A stretch of DNA of 64,000 nt from Saprospiraceae bacterium (lineage in GTDB: Bacteria; Bacteroidota; Bacteroidia; Chitinophagales; Saprospiraceae), in assembly GCA_016715465.1 (NCBI GenBank), contig JADKAA010000029.1:1-64000 (forward strand), in the 5' to 3' direction. The position numbers were made by a program, and so were the translations under genes. Every line of letters begins with the position of its first letter. The stretch's first letter is position 1. Under the pieces are notes generated by a model. The model saw only the letters and a list, made by a program, of their open reading frames with translations. It did no database searches and was not told the DNA's origin. Below, piece by piece: positions 18,539 to 29,700 of this stretch.

Positions 18539-21500
18539 ATGATGAATAAAAAATTTAAGGCAGCAACCCTCGATGGAAATGAAGCTTGCGCTTACATTGC
18601 CTACAGGGTAAATGAAGTTTGCGCAATTTATCCCATCACTCCTTCTTCTGCCATGGCAGAATTTGCAGATGAATGGTCTGCCAAAGGATATAAAAACATC
18701 TGGGGAAATATTCCCGATATCATAGAAATGCAAAGTGAGGGTGGAGCAGCAGGTACAGTACATGGTTCCCTTCAGGTAGGTTCTCTTACGACTACTTTTA
18801 CGGCATCACAGGGCTTGATGCTGATGCTTCCCAATATGTATAAAATAGCGGGTGAACTTACTTCCGCGGTCATCCATGTCGCGGCAAGGTCGCTGGCCAC
18901 TCAGGCATTGTCCATTTTTGGGGATCATCAGGATGTCATGGCGGCCAGAACAACGGGTTTTGCCATCATGAGCTCTTCCAATGTTCAGGAAGCCCATGAT
19001 ATGGCCCTTATTGCCCAGGCAGCCACCCTGAAAGCCAGGCTGCCTTTTATCCATTTTTTTGATGGATTCAGGACCTCACACGAGGTAAATAAAATCGATA
19101 TCATCCCGGATGAAATCATCAGGGATATGATTGATGAAAACCTGGTCATCGCGCAAAGAAACAGGGCGCTGAATCCGGATAACCCATTTATTAGAGGTAC
19201 CGCGCAAAATCCGGATGTGTACTTCCAGGGCAGAGAAGCCTCCAATCCGGTTTATCAGCAGTGTCCCGATATAGTGGAACAAGTAATGCATCAATTTTAT
19301 AATCTGACCCACCGAAAGTATAAACCATTTGAATACACGGGGGTTCCGGATCCGGAACACATCATCGTAATCATGGGATCCGGTGTGGAAACAGCCATAG
19401 AAACTTCAGCAGCCTTAAATGCTCAGGGCGCAAAAACAGGGGTAATCCTCGTAAGATTGTTCAGACCTTTTTCTGCAGCCCATTTACTGAAGGTAATTCC
19501 GCAAGGGGTAAAATCCATTGCAGTCCTCGACAGAACCAAGGAATCGGGGGCCATCGGTGAACCACTATACACGGATATAATATCAGCTTTCATGGAGGCT
19601 TATGGCAAAGGTGAACTTGATGCGTTGCCGCGCATTATCGGAGGCAGATATGGCCTTTCATCCAAAGAGTTTACACCGGCAATGGTCAAAGCCATTTATG
19701 ACAATTTGCGCCAGGAAAAACCATTAAACCATTTCACGGTAGGTATCAATGATGATGTCACCTACAAAAGTCTGGAGTACGACCCCTCATACACTATCGA
19801 TGAACCAGGCTGGACGCAAGCCTTGTTTTTTGGGCTTGGTGCGGATGGAACCGTGGGAGCCAATAAAAATAGTATAAAAATTATCGGAGAAAATACAGAC
19901 TTGTTCGCACAGGGTTACTTTGTGTATGACTCCAAAAAATCAGGTGCCAGAACGGTATCGCACCTCAGGTTTGGACCCAAACCCATCAGAGCGCCATACC
20001 TCGTAGGTCACGCAGATTTTGTGGCTTGCCATCAGTTCAATTTTGTGCACAAAGTTGACATGCTCGGTTCCGCCAGAAATGGCGCCACTTTTTTATTAAA
20101 CACCACTTACCCGGCCAATGAAGTTTGGTCAAACCTTCCTTTGCAGGTTCAGCAGCACATCGTTGACAAAAAAATGAAATTTTATGTCATCGATGCCAAT
20201 CAGGTTGCACACGACACCGGTATGGCCGGCAGGATAAATACCATCATGCAAACCTGTTTCTTCGCCATCTCAGGGGTTTTACCCAGAGAAGAAGCCATAA
20301 ACCAGATTAAAAAAGCCATTGAGAAAACATACTTTAAGAAGGGTAAGGCCGTAATCGATCAGAACTTCAAAGCTGTGGACCAGACACTGGAAAATCTGTT
20401 TGAAGTGACAGAGTTTCCTGCCATGAACATCGGCCAGGTGCCTGACCCGGTAGTCTCAGATTTAGCACCGGATTTTGTAAAAGATGTCTTATCCCTTATG
20501 ATGGAAGGGAAAGGTGATGAAGTTCCCGTGAGTGCCATGCCTATTGACGGCACCTACCCATCAGGCACCACAAAATGGGAGAAAAGACAAATTTCTGAAA
20601 TGATTGCTGCGTGGGATCCGGTAACCTGCATTCAATGCGGAAATTGTAGCTTTGTGTGTCCTCACGCCGTCATCAGGGCCAAGTTTTACCATTCTAATAC
20701 TTTGTTTGAGGCACCGGATGGTTTTAAATCGGCCCCCATCAACGCAAAGGGATTTCCGGAGACAAAATACACTTTACAGGTTTATGCAGAGGACTGCACC
20801 GGTTGCAATCTATGTGTCGAAGTTTGTCCGGTGACCAATCCCAGTGACAGGAGTAGAAAAGCCATCAACCTTGAGCCACTCCAACCTGTCTTGTCCCGCG
20901 AAAGGCAAAACATTACATTTTTTGAAAAGATACCGTACAATGAACGGTCCAGGGTAAATTATTCTATGGTGCATGGAGCACAATTCCTGGAACCCTTGTT
21001 TGAGTTTTCTGGTGCTTGTGCAGGTTGTGGCGAGACCCCATACATCAAGTTGCTTACCCAGTTGTACGGCGAACGATTGTTGGTAGCCAATGCTACAGGA
21101 TGTTCTTCCATTTATGGCGGCAATTTACCCACCACACCTTGGTCATGTAATTCATACAACAGGGGACCGGCCTGGTCAAATTCACTTTTTGAAGACAATG
21201 CAGAGTTTGGTCTGGGTATGCGGATTTCAGCAGACAAACAACTGTCAAATGCCAGAGACCTATTAATGGATTTGACTGATGAGCTGGGACATGATTTTGT
21301 AGCCTCAATACTTGATGCAGCGCAAGTACTCGAATCTGAAATAGCAGAACAGCGCAGACGCGTGCACCGTTTGAAAGAGTTGCTTTTGGAATCCACCAAC
21401 CCAAAAGCGTTGAGCCTGTTGTCGCTTGCCGATCACCTGGTGAAAAGAAGTGTATGGATTGTTGGAGGAGACGGCTGGGCTTATGACATTGGCTCAGGTG

Positions 21501-22114
21501 GCCTTGATCATGCTTTGGCCAGTGGACGAAACATCAACGTCCTTGTGCTCGATACAGAAGTGTATTCCAATACGGGAGGTCAAATGTCAAAAGCAACCCC
21601 GACAGCAGCCACTGCAAAATTTGCCGCTGCAGGCAAAAGGGTCGGTAAAAAGGATTTAGCACTTCAGGTAATTTCCTATGGCAATGTCTATGTGGCTCAG
21701 GTGGCCATGGGAGCCAATCCGCAGCAAACCTTACTGGCCATGAGAGAAGCCGAAGCTTATGATGGTCCTTCGATCATCCTTGCTTACAGCCACTGTATTG
21801 CCCACGGCATAGATATGCAGAAAGGAATGGAACAACAGGCCAATGCGGTCGCCAGTGGTTATTGGCCATTGATTCGCTACAATCCTGTACTGAGAAAAAA
21901 CAATCGAAACCCATTTGTGTTGGATTCGCCCAGACCGGTAATTTCGCTAAAAGACTATGCATATCAGGAATTGAGGTATAAAGTGCTTTCACTCACCAAC
22001 CCGGAAGAGGCTGGCCGCCTGATAGAACTGGCTCAGGAAATCGTGGACCTTCGTTGGAAAACATATGAGCAAATGGCCATGTCTGCCGCAGATTCTTTTC
22101 AACCCATCTTTTAA
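18539..22114 (+). CDS. nifJ: Pyruvate:ferredoxin (flavodoxin) oxidoreductase
   Basis: 1191 residues, the size of the single-chain homodimeric enzyme. It converts pyruvate + CoA to acetyl-CoA + CO2 and reduces ferredoxin. Domains in order: alpha-type PP domain (YPITPSSAMAEFADEWSA), gamma/linker domain with SGARTVSHLRFGP, two [4Fe-4S] motifs (CIQCGNCSFVCPHAV, CTGCNLCVEVCPVT), a third cluster (SGACAGCGETPYIKLL) and TPP-binding GDGWAYDIGSGGLDHAL ... NTGGQMSKATP. All Cys needed are present. It sits between the GltD-like and DHOD-like genes with short gaps (38 and 10 bases), one operon. Confidence 0.95.
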   Translation: MMNKKFKAATLDGNEACAYIAYRVNEVCAIYPITPSSAMAEFADEWSAKGYKNIWGNIPDIIEMQSEGGAAGTVHGSLQVGSLTTTFTASQGLMLMLPNMYKIAGELTSAVIHVAARSLATQALSIFGDHQDVMAARTTGFAIMSSSNVQEAHDMALIAQAATLKARLPFIHFFDGFRTSHEVNKIDIIPDEIIRDMIDENLVIAQRNRALNPDNPFIRGTAQNPDVYFQGREASNPVYQQCPDIVEQVMHQFYNLTHRKYKPFEYTGVPDPEHIIVIMGSGVETAIETSAALNAQGAKTGVILVRLFRPFSAAHLLKVIPQGVKSIAVLDRTKESGAIGEPLYTDIISAFMEAYGKGELDALPRIIGGRYGLSSKEFTPAMVKAIYDNLRQEKPLNHFTVGINDDVTYKSLEYDPSYTIDEPGWTQALFFGLGADGTVGANKNSIKIIGENTDLFAQGYFVYDSKKSGARTVSHLRFGPKPIRAPYLVGHADFVACHQFNFVHKVDMLGSARNGATFLLNTTYPANEVWSNLPLQVQQHIVDKKMKFYVIDANQVAHDTGMAGRINTIMQTCFFAISGVLPREEAINQIKKAIEKTYFKKGKAVIDQNFKAVDQTLENLFEVTEFPAMNIGQVPDPVVSDLAPDFVKDVLSLMMEGKGDEVPVSAMPIDGTYPSGTTKWEKRQISEMIAAWDPVTCIQCGNCSFVCPHAVIRAKFYHSNTLFEAPDGFKSAPINAKGFPETKYTLQVYAEDCTGCNLCVEVCPVTNPSDRSRKAINLEPLQPVLSRERQNITFFEKIPYNERSRVNYSMVHGAQFLEPLFEFSGACAGCGETPYIKLLTQLYGERLLVANATGCSSIYGGNLPTTPWSCNSYNRGPAWSNSLFEDNAEFGLGMRISADKQLSNARDLLMDLTDELGHDFVASILDAAQVLESEIAEQRRRVHRLKELLLESTNPKALSLLSLADHLVKRSVWIVGGDGWAYDIGSGGLDHALASGRNINVLVLDTEVYSNTGGQMSKATPTAATAKFAAAGKRVGKKDLALQVISYGNVYVAQVAMGANPQQTLLAMREAEAYDGPSIILAYSHCIAHGIDMQKGMEQQANAVASGYWPLIRYNPVLRKNNRNPFVLDSPRPVISLKDYAYQELRYKVLSLTNPEEAGRLIELAQEIVDLRWKTYEQMAMSAADSFQPIF

Positions 22115-22124
22115 ATAATGTTTC

Positions 22125-23132
22125 ATGAACTTAACGACTAAATACCTGGGATTAAAATTGAACTCACCACTGGTGGTTTCTGCCTGCACACTTTCTGAGG
22201 ATCTGGACAACATTATGCTCATGGAGGACAATGGGGCGGGCGCTGTGGTCATGTTTTCGGTATTCGAGGAACAAATCAGAAAGGAAGAAAAAAAGCTGGC
22301 TTCCATCCTCAATGCCACCACAAATACATTTGCCGAGGCATCTGATTTTTTCCCTGATCTGGATGACTATCATGTAGCTACCGAACAATATCTGGACATC
22401 ATTCGCAGGGCAAAAGAGCGGGTAAAAATGCCAATCATTGGAAGTCTCAATGGAATCACGCCTGAAGGTTGGATCGAATATGCCAAACAACTTGAACAAG
22501 CCGGGGTCGATGCCCTCGAGATCAATGTATTTTATATTCCGGCCGATATCCGCATCTCTGGAGCAGAAGTGGAGTCTCGATACCTGGATATCATCCGCCT
22601 GGTCAAACAAACAGTATCCGTGCCGGTTGCCGTTAAACTCAGTCCTTATTTTAGCGCCCTGGGTCGATTGTCTGTTCAAATGGAAGAAGCAGGTGCCAAT
22701 GGTTTGGTGCTTTTTAATCGATTTTACCAGCCGGACTTCGACATCAGGTCTTTAAAACTCATGCACAACCTGAATTACAGCGATGCCTCTGAAATTAGAC
22801 TTCCGTTACTTTGGATAGCCATACTCTCAGGCCAGCTTCGTCTCTCATTGGCTGCCACAACCGGTGTGCACAGTGCCGAAGAAGCCATCAAATACCTTCT
22901 TGCAGGAGCCGACGTTGCGATGACAGCTTCTGCCCTGTATAAAAAAGGAATTTCTTACCTGAGTACGATTAGACAGGAACTTGAAATTTGGATGGATGAT
23001 ATGGGATTTAGATCCCTGGATACTTTCAGAGGCGCCATGAACCAATTCAACATCGATGACCCTACCGCTTACGAAAGGGCCAACTACATACGCATCCTGG
23101 AAGGCAATAAAGTGGTGAGGTCCAATCCGTAA
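22125..23132 (+). CDS. Dihydroorotate dehydrogenase-like protein
   Basis: 335-residue TIM-barrel flavoprotein of the DHODH/PreA superfamily. Begins MNLTTKYLGLKLNSPLVV, shows ALEINVFYIP, VAVKLSPYF and AATTGVHSAEEAIKYLLAGADVAMTASALY (phosphate/FMN-binding loop). The rest of de novo pyrimidine synthesis is not nearby, and the gene follows nifJ by 10 bases, so it is more likely an accessory of the PFOR operon than the true PyrD. In PreA-type enzymes this barrel works together with a GltD-like subunit, which is present upstream. The substrate is unknown. Confidence 0.8.
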   Translation: MNLTTKYLGLKLNSPLVVSACTLSEDLDNIMLMEDNGAGAVVMFSVFEEQIRKEEKKLASILNATTNTFAEASDFFPDLDDYHVATEQYLDIIRRAKERVKMPIIGSLNGITPEGWIEYAKQLEQAGVDALEINVFYIPADIRISGAEVESRYLDIIRLVKQTVSVPVAVKLSPYFSALGRLSVQMEEAGANGLVLFNRFYQPDFDIRSLKLMHNLNYSDASEIRLPLLWIAILSGQLRLSLAATTGVHSAEEAIKYLLAGADVAMTASALYKKGISYLSTIRQELEIWMDDMGFRSLDTFRGAMNQFNIDDPTAYERANYIRILEGNKVVRSNP

Positions 23133-23135
23133 TTC

Positions 23136-23153
23136 CCTGCATTCGATTGCAGG
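23136..23153. terminator. Hairpin between convergent genes
   Basis: CCTGCA-TTCGAT-TGCAGG, a six-bp perfect stem just after the DHOD-like stop and before the folC 3' end. No T-run follows on either strand, so termination is a guess. Confidence 0.3.
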
Positions 23154-23189
23154 CATAAAAGTGACATCAAGCTTAGAATGGTGCTTAGC

Positions 23190-24489
23190 CTAATCCGGTA
23201 AGACTTCTGCGACGGTAAATATACTGCCAACAACCAGGATTAAGTCCTCCGGCCCGGCACTTTTGCGGGCTGCTGCGAGTGCCCTGGCCACACTGGTGTA
23301 AGCTTTGCCATGTAAGCCGTAAGTTTGTGCCTTGTTCCCTGAGTTCTGTCGCCTCCATACCCCTGGGTATCTTTGCTTTTGCGAAATAATAGGTCGCAAA
23401 AACAGGGAACAAGGGGAATATCAGATCAAGTTTCTTGTCCTTGACTACTCCGGTAATGATATGCAGTTTTTCATAGCCCAGGCCTTTATTGTTTTCAAAA
23501 ACATACTTCAAACCACCCTCATTGTGCGCGCTGTCAGCCAAAATCATGGGATCTTTCCCTAAAAACTGCCACCGGCCAATATAGGCGACTTCCTGCTCAA
23601 ACAACTCAAAGTCACGCGTGATTTTATGCATGTCTATTTCGAAGTACTTTCCGGCTTTTGACAAGGCGGCAAATGCAGTAACCATGTTCCTGGTATGGTA
23701 GGGTGCAGTCAATCCGGTGGTTAATTTGAAATTTTGACCTTTATAATCTGTTAGCACAAGGGTGTGTTGCCATGGAAGCCCAACCTGATGATGGACTTGC
23801 CATAAAGTTTCTGCATACGTTAATTCCGACTGCATCTCACGGGCTTTGTTCTCAAATACAGCTTCAACTTCCGGCTGCCGTTCACCGATGACTACCGGCA
23901 CACCCTTTTTGATGATGCCTGCTTTTTCAGATGCAATGGCATCAAGAGTGTCGCCAAGCATGTCCATATGGTCAAAGGAAATATTGGTAATCACCGACAA
24001 CAACGGGTGGATGACATTGGTGGAGTCGAGTCTTCCACCCAGCCCAACTTCGATCACAGCCGCATCCACCTTTTCTCTTGCAAAATAGTCAAAGGCCAGG
24101 GCCACAGTGATTTCGAAAAAAGAGGGAGCTATTTCCAAAATGGCCTCATAATGATCGTTGACAAATTTCGATACGGCGGTCTTTCGCATGGGGTTGCCAT
24201 TGATTTTTATCCGCTCTCTGAAATCCCGGTAATGCGGAGAAGTGTACAGTCCGACCTTGAGTCCCTGTCTTTGAAGTCCAAAGGCTATAAGGTGGCTCAC
24301 CGTGCCTTTTCCATTGGTTCCGGCTACATGAATCATCTTGAGTTTATCCTGTGGATTTCCTAAAAGTTCAACTAAGCGCCGGATGTTAGTCAGGTCTTTT
24401 TTAAAAGCACTGCTGCCAATTCGCTGGTACATAGGCAGTCTTTCAAATAAAAACTCCAATGCAGAACCATAATTGAACCGCGTTTTCAT
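23190..24489 (-). CDS. folC: Folylpolyglutamate/dihydrofolate synthase (one-base frameshift near the end)
   Basis: Adds glutamates to folates (and makes dihydrofolate from dihydropteroate). Mur-ligase-type ATPase: HVAGTNGKGTVSHLIA (P-loop), LYTSPHYRDFRERIKING, VEVGLGGRLDSTN, FDHMDMLGDTLDAIASEKAGI, DSAHNEGG. The long frame drifts off after LREQG at 23330-23331, where one extra base (GG instead of G on the coding strand) is present. In the next frame it continues GLHGKAYTSVARALAA and SAGPEDLILVVGSIFTVAEVLPD-like residues to a stop at 23190-23192, a normal FolC C-terminus. Repaired length about 432 residues. Third gene of the lysS-plsC-folC run. Confidence 0.88.
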
Positions 24490-24537
24490 TCGCCGGGTTT
24501 CTTTGGCGTTGGTGATAGATAAGGCGGCGCTTTATGG

Positions 24538-25068
24538 TCAAATTTGAGGAATAAGCCACAAGTCTTTTTCAGACCTGTACTCAATGGCAATGGGTACAAC
24601 GGGTATGCCATTCCTGGCAGCTTCCATGAAACTGCCCACTTTAAAAGGAAGGGTCTTGCTTTGGATGCCTACTGTTCCTTCTGGATATACAAGCACATTA
24701 TAGCCTTTTTTAATGGTCTGCACCATCAAATCCCTTACTTCATTTCTCGATTTGCTGTCATCGCGTTTTACATAGAGGACACCCGTAAGTTCTGCTCCTT
24801 TATTGATTACCGGGTAGGAAGCTACTTCTGCCTTCGCAATCACATAGGCATCGAGATAACGGCATAAGATTACAGGATCTGCAAAGGAGCGGTGATTACT
24901 TACATACAATGCCGGTTCCTGGATAGGGCCTCCGGAAACTTCAACATGAATGTTGAGGATGGGATGCCCAAAATAAGTAAGCCAGGTCTTTCTCAAGGCA
25001 AACGCTCGCTCTGGGCTGTGCTTTCGCCACAACATGGTTACAGCATAAGATATCATGATGAATATCAT
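24538..25068 (-). CDS. 1-acyl-sn-glycerol-3-phosphate acyltransferase-like, C-terminally short
   Basis: 176 residues of the PlsC/LPLAT family that acylates lysophosphatidate at the membrane. Motif I NHRSFAD (H-x4-D), motif III VLVYPEGTVG and motif IV IPVVPIAIEY are present. Family members of this kind are usually about 240 residues; here the protein stops soon after DLWLIPQ, before the final 50-60 residues. The N-terminus may also be longer: the frame is open upstream for about 27 codons, encoding hydrophobic LLRILSFFRGLLIGLS with no ATG. The ATG at 25068 is a default. It lies 48 bases before folC. Truncation by deletion is suspected. Confidence 0.7.
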   Translation of the reverse strand: MIFIMISYAVTMLWRKHSPERAFALRKTWLTYFGHPILNIHVEVSGGPIQEPALYVSNHRSFADPVILCRYLDAYVIAKAEVASYPVINKGAELTGVLYVKRDDSKSRNEVRDLMVQTIKKGYNVLVYPEGTVGIQSKTLPFKVGSFMEAARNGIPVVPIAIEYRSEKDLWLIPQI

Positions 25069-25126
25069 GGACAGCCCAATTAATAAGCCCCTGAAAAAGG
25101 AAAGTATGCGCAGCAGGTATTCCAGG

Positions 25127-26559
25127 TTATATTTGATTTTCTTTCTTCATCTGGGGAAAAAACAAGACATCCTGAATCGAATTCTGATTGGTCATGATCA
25201 TGGCCAACCGGTCCATGCCAATACCTAGACCCGCTGTAGGAGGCATGCCATATTCAAGCGCCCTCAGGAAATCTTCATCGAGCATCATGGCTTCTTCATC
25301 TCCTCTCTTGCCAAGTTCCAATTGCGCCTCAAATCTTTCGCGCTGATCTATAGGATCATTCAGCTCCGAAAAGGCGTTGCATATTTCCTTCGCATTGCAT
25401 ATGGCTTCAAATCGCTCTACCAGCCCTGGTTTTGATTTATGCTTTTTGGCTAATGGTGACATCTCCACCGGGTAGTCTGTAATAAAGGTCGGTTGAATGA
25501 GTTTTGGTTCTACATGTTCTCCAAAGATTTCATCAATAAGTTTTGCCTTGCCCATGGTGTTGTCCGTGCGTACCTTTAGCATTTTTGCCGCCTCGCGCAA
25601 TGCTGCTTCATCCATATCGGTAATGTCGATGCCGGTATATTCTTTTATGGCTTCAAACATGGTATATCTTTTCCAGGGTCGTTTGAAGTCAATGATATTA
25701 TCACCTACACTGATTTTGGTTTCTCCATGCAGATCAATCGCTACTTTTTCCACCATTTCCTCTACAAGATTCATCATCCATTCATAATCCTTGCATAAAC
25801 GCCATCGTATCCACCCACAATTAATCTTTTTAAATACAATTCGTTGGCAATGCGCATGTAGAGCGTCATATCCAGCGTATTGTGGTGTGTTTTAAATGGC
25901 CTTGCTGCCGCACCCCCATAGAGGGGCTGAAGGATCGGGGTCTCCACTTCCAGATAACCTCGTTCATTTAAGTATTTACGAATGCTGTTGTACATCTGCG
26001 TACGTTGTCTGAAAACCTTTCTCACTTGGGGGTTTACCACCATGTCAACATATCGCATGCGGTACCTTTGCTCTGCATCCGTAAATGCATCATAGGTATT
26101 GCCATCATCATCAGTTTTTACCACGGGTAAAGGACGCAATGCCTTGGAAAGTAATTTAAATTCAGTGACATGTATCGTCAATTCGCCGGTTTGTGTATAA
26201 AATGCATATCCCTTTATACCTATAAAATCGCCAAGGTCGAGTAATTTCTTGAACACCTCGTTGTACATCGCTTTGTCTTCACCAGGACAAATCTCATCCC
26301 GGTTTACATAAAACTGAATTCTGCCCGTGCCATCCATTAACTCAGCAAAACTCGCTTTACCCATGATGCGCTGGGACATCATTCGGCCAGCCAGGTTTAC
26401 CTGCTGATAACTAGTGTCACCTGCTTTAAAATTGGCTTTAATTTCTTCCGCCGTGGCATTTACTTCAAATGTATCACTGGGATAGGCGTCAATGCCCATT
26501 AAAGCCAGTTTTTTTAAATTCTCCCGTCTGTTTATTTCCTGTTCACTTAACTGATGCAT
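25127..26559 (-). pseudogene. lysS: Lysyl-tRNA synthetase (class II), internal deletion removing motif 2 and shifting the frame
   Basis: Charges tRNA-Lys. The first frame, from the ATG at 26559 (MHQLSEQEINRRENLKK) to 25774, holds the OB-fold anticodon domain and motif 1 (YLEVETPILQPLYGGAAARPF) up to LKRLIVGGYDGVY. The second frame, up to 25127, resumes with KDYEWMMNLVEEM (read across the junction) and carries motif 3 (GLGIGMDRLAMIM) and the normal end. About 28 residues that should lie between, including the FRNEG...HNPEFT motif 2 with its ATP-binding Arg, are absent; the junction lies near 25793-25800. As given it cannot work. Since this enzyme is essential unless a second LysRS exists, an assembly deletion is at least as likely as a real pseudogene. 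Confidence 0.85.
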
Positions 26560-26761
26560 CCAATTTATTGTTTGAGCTGCAAAGTTAAACATGTAGGGTA
26601 TATTATCCTTACCCAGTGCCGTTTTTAGATGGAAATATATCCTTCACCCTGGTAAGTTTACTTAGTTTAGTCCGCGATTTAAAGGATTTGATTTCAAATA
26701 TAATAAAATAAAAAATTGTATATCAATTTTATATAATTTATGTTTTTGTGTTATATGATTA

Positions 26762-29700
26762 ATGTGTATGCATAGGACACTTTATATAAAAATCCGCTGG
26801 AGCCTGTCAAATCTCTTTGCCCAGCAAACCATTGCAGATCACCTGCCCGGTTGTCTGTCTAACCCTGTTTTTGATTATGAGGAATGCGATGGCACCCCAG
26901 GAACTTTTGCCGTTGTAGGCAATCAGATTGTCGTCAATGATGTTGTAGGTAATGCTTGCTGTGGTGGTTCTCCTGGAGGTAATAGCAATTCCAGTTTTAC
27001 CTATGAAGCCATCGACATCAGCAGTTTTATGAATGTGAGCATTTCTTTCGATTATTCTGCTGCAAATACAACCTACGAAAATAATTCGCCCGCAACCCCC
27101 CTTACTGTCTGTGCCAATATGAACCCTCCGGACAACAGTCACGATCAAATTGTTTTCCAATATTCACTCAATGGTGGCCCTTTTGTCAACAGTTTATATG
27201 TACGAGGAACCACTGAAGCCGATTTTACGGGCACCTGGAATGCGGGTCCATTAAATGGTAATTCACTGGTTATTAGAGTAATAGCTGCCAATAAAGCCGA
27301 TGAAGAAATTTTCTATTTTGAAAATCTGATCGTGCGGGGTTTTCCAAAGCCCCTGAGTGCAGGCCCTGATGTGGCTACCTGTGGTACCAACCCGGTGGCA
27401 TTAAATGGCACTGGAACCGGCTCCTGGTCAGGTGGCAGCGGAGTCTTTTCAAACCCGAATAATGCATTGACCAATTACACGCCAACACCCGGGGAATTGA
27501 ATTCTTTGGTTGTCGTTACTTTTACTGGAAAACCCGCTACTTTGGGTTGTGAAGCGACCTATCCAGCACCTTTTGATCAGGCCAATGTAGTAGTCAATTC
27601 TGGTCCAATGGGAGCCATCATCGGCGGTGCAGAACTTTGTCAGGGGGAATGTTCTACCGTTGACATTGATATTTCCGGGGGAGCTGAACCATTTACCTTA
27701 AACATGTCATTGCAAATTGGCTCATTCCCTCCTTTTAACTTTCCTGCAGCGGGTTTTACTTACATGGATGAATTTACGATCTGTTACACGAACAGTACTT
27801 TCCCCATTCCACAATACAATGCCGGCAATCAGACCCTAAGCCTGCCGGCAAGTGCGGCTGGGTTTACCGCATCCCTTACCCTAATTTCCATCACAGATAA
27901 TTCCGGCTGTCCTGGCACAGTGACCAGCATACCGCTTGTCTTTGAATTCTTTCCGCAGCCTGAAGCAAATCCCGCTTCTTTGGAAGCATGTGATGAAGGT
28001 GGAGGCATGGCCACATTTGACCTGAATCAGGCCTCACCCACCATCCTTGGCCCCGAATCTGGCATAGTGAGATTCTTTTCTGATATTTCACTGACCAATG
28101 AAGAATTTAGCCCTTACTTTGGTCCTTCAGGCACCTTGTATGCGGTCATCGAATCAACCGATGGCTGTCTGTCTGATCCGGTGGAATTGGATTTAATAGT
28201 GAAACCACCAGGGGATGTGGGCAACGTCATGCTCTCCTGCAATAATGCCCCCAATTGTACCATTTGTGACAACGACGGTGTGCCCGGAGAAATAGTTGAC
28301 ATTTCCATATCACTTCCTGGCAGTGGAAGTTATGAAGTGAATATTGATTATTTAATGAACAGTACCACTTTCAATATAGTCCAAACGGTGGTGGGTCCCT
28401 TTGCAACCATATCTGTAAATATCTCGGGAAATGCCATTTTTACGTTGTCTTCGGTCACTAAAATTGGCGAATGTCCGGACATAACAGGCCTTGGCCCAAA
28501 CATAACTGTGCAATACCTTATCGCTCCGGATGTTTTACCTTCGGCGGCCATAACATCTTGTGACCCTATTGTGCTTCCTCCCATTCAGGTAATTAACCCA
28601 GGACCAACTACAGGATATTTTTCGAGTCCCAATGGAATGGGTACAGCCTATAGTCCGGGTGACATCATTACGGTCTCAACCATTTTATTTATGTACAGCG
28701 GCACACCTGCTTGTTTTGATCAGGAGGCCATTTCCATTGAAATCGGTGGACTTACCACATACGATGAACCGGCAGACACCTCGCTATGCGGCATCCTGAT
28801 CCTACCTCAGATTTCCGGCAACAATGTAAGCAGTCAGACTGCGTATTACACTGGACCGAATGGGGGAGGAAGTGCTTTTGCGGTTGGTGACACCATCAGC
28901 ACAAGTACCCTGCTTTTTATCTACGACGCCAATAACCCCAATTGCCAAACCAATCAGCCACAATTTCAGGTGTCGATTACACCGCCGCCTCAAATCAAAT
29001 TGGATTCTGCGGTTTACGCCTGCTCGTCTTACGCCCTGCCAGCGATAACAGGTACAAATCTTAACGGAAACCAGGCCTATTACAATAACCCCCAGTCTAT
29101 GGGTATGCCCGATACCGTTGGGTTTCAGGTTACAAAAACCGCTGCATTTTATCTGTTTGCCGGACTTCCGGGTTGCAGCGATAATGACACCCTCATCGTC
29201 AATGTTTTTCAACCGGTACAATACGATACCCTACCATCCGTATCTGCATGTAATTCATACACCCTCACCAATATCACCGGGGTTAACGTGGGTCCCAATG
29301 CTGCCTATTATACGGGTTTGAATGGAGAAGGAACAATCTATATGCCTGGTGATGCCATAACCATCCCCACCACGTTTTACATTTACGATACCACAATCAG
29401 ATGTCAGGTGAACCAGCCATTCTTTTCGGTCACAGTTGCCCCGGGCCCTCAATTGGATGCCATTTCGGATACAGCTGTTTGTAGTCAATATATACTTCCC
29501 CCGCTTACAGGTAATTTTCTTAGTGCTTCAGTTGCTTATTTTACGGGAAATAACGGCACAGGTACCATGTATTTACCAGGGGATATAATTTTTGGCAGCC
29601 TGGATTTGTATGCTTTTGATCAGGGCATCAATTGTGCTACCCAGCAGGCATTCAATGTAGAAGTTCAGGCAAAACCAAATGCCGGAATGGCATCCGCACT

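Noticed and set aside
22125..23132. True pyrD for pyrimidine synthesis
   Set aside because: Context is the PFOR operon and the protein resembles DHOD-like accessory forms; assignment left open.
28540..29668. CRISPR-like or DNA satellite repeats
   Set aside because: The repeats are protein-level Ig-like units; DNA copies are diverged and coding.
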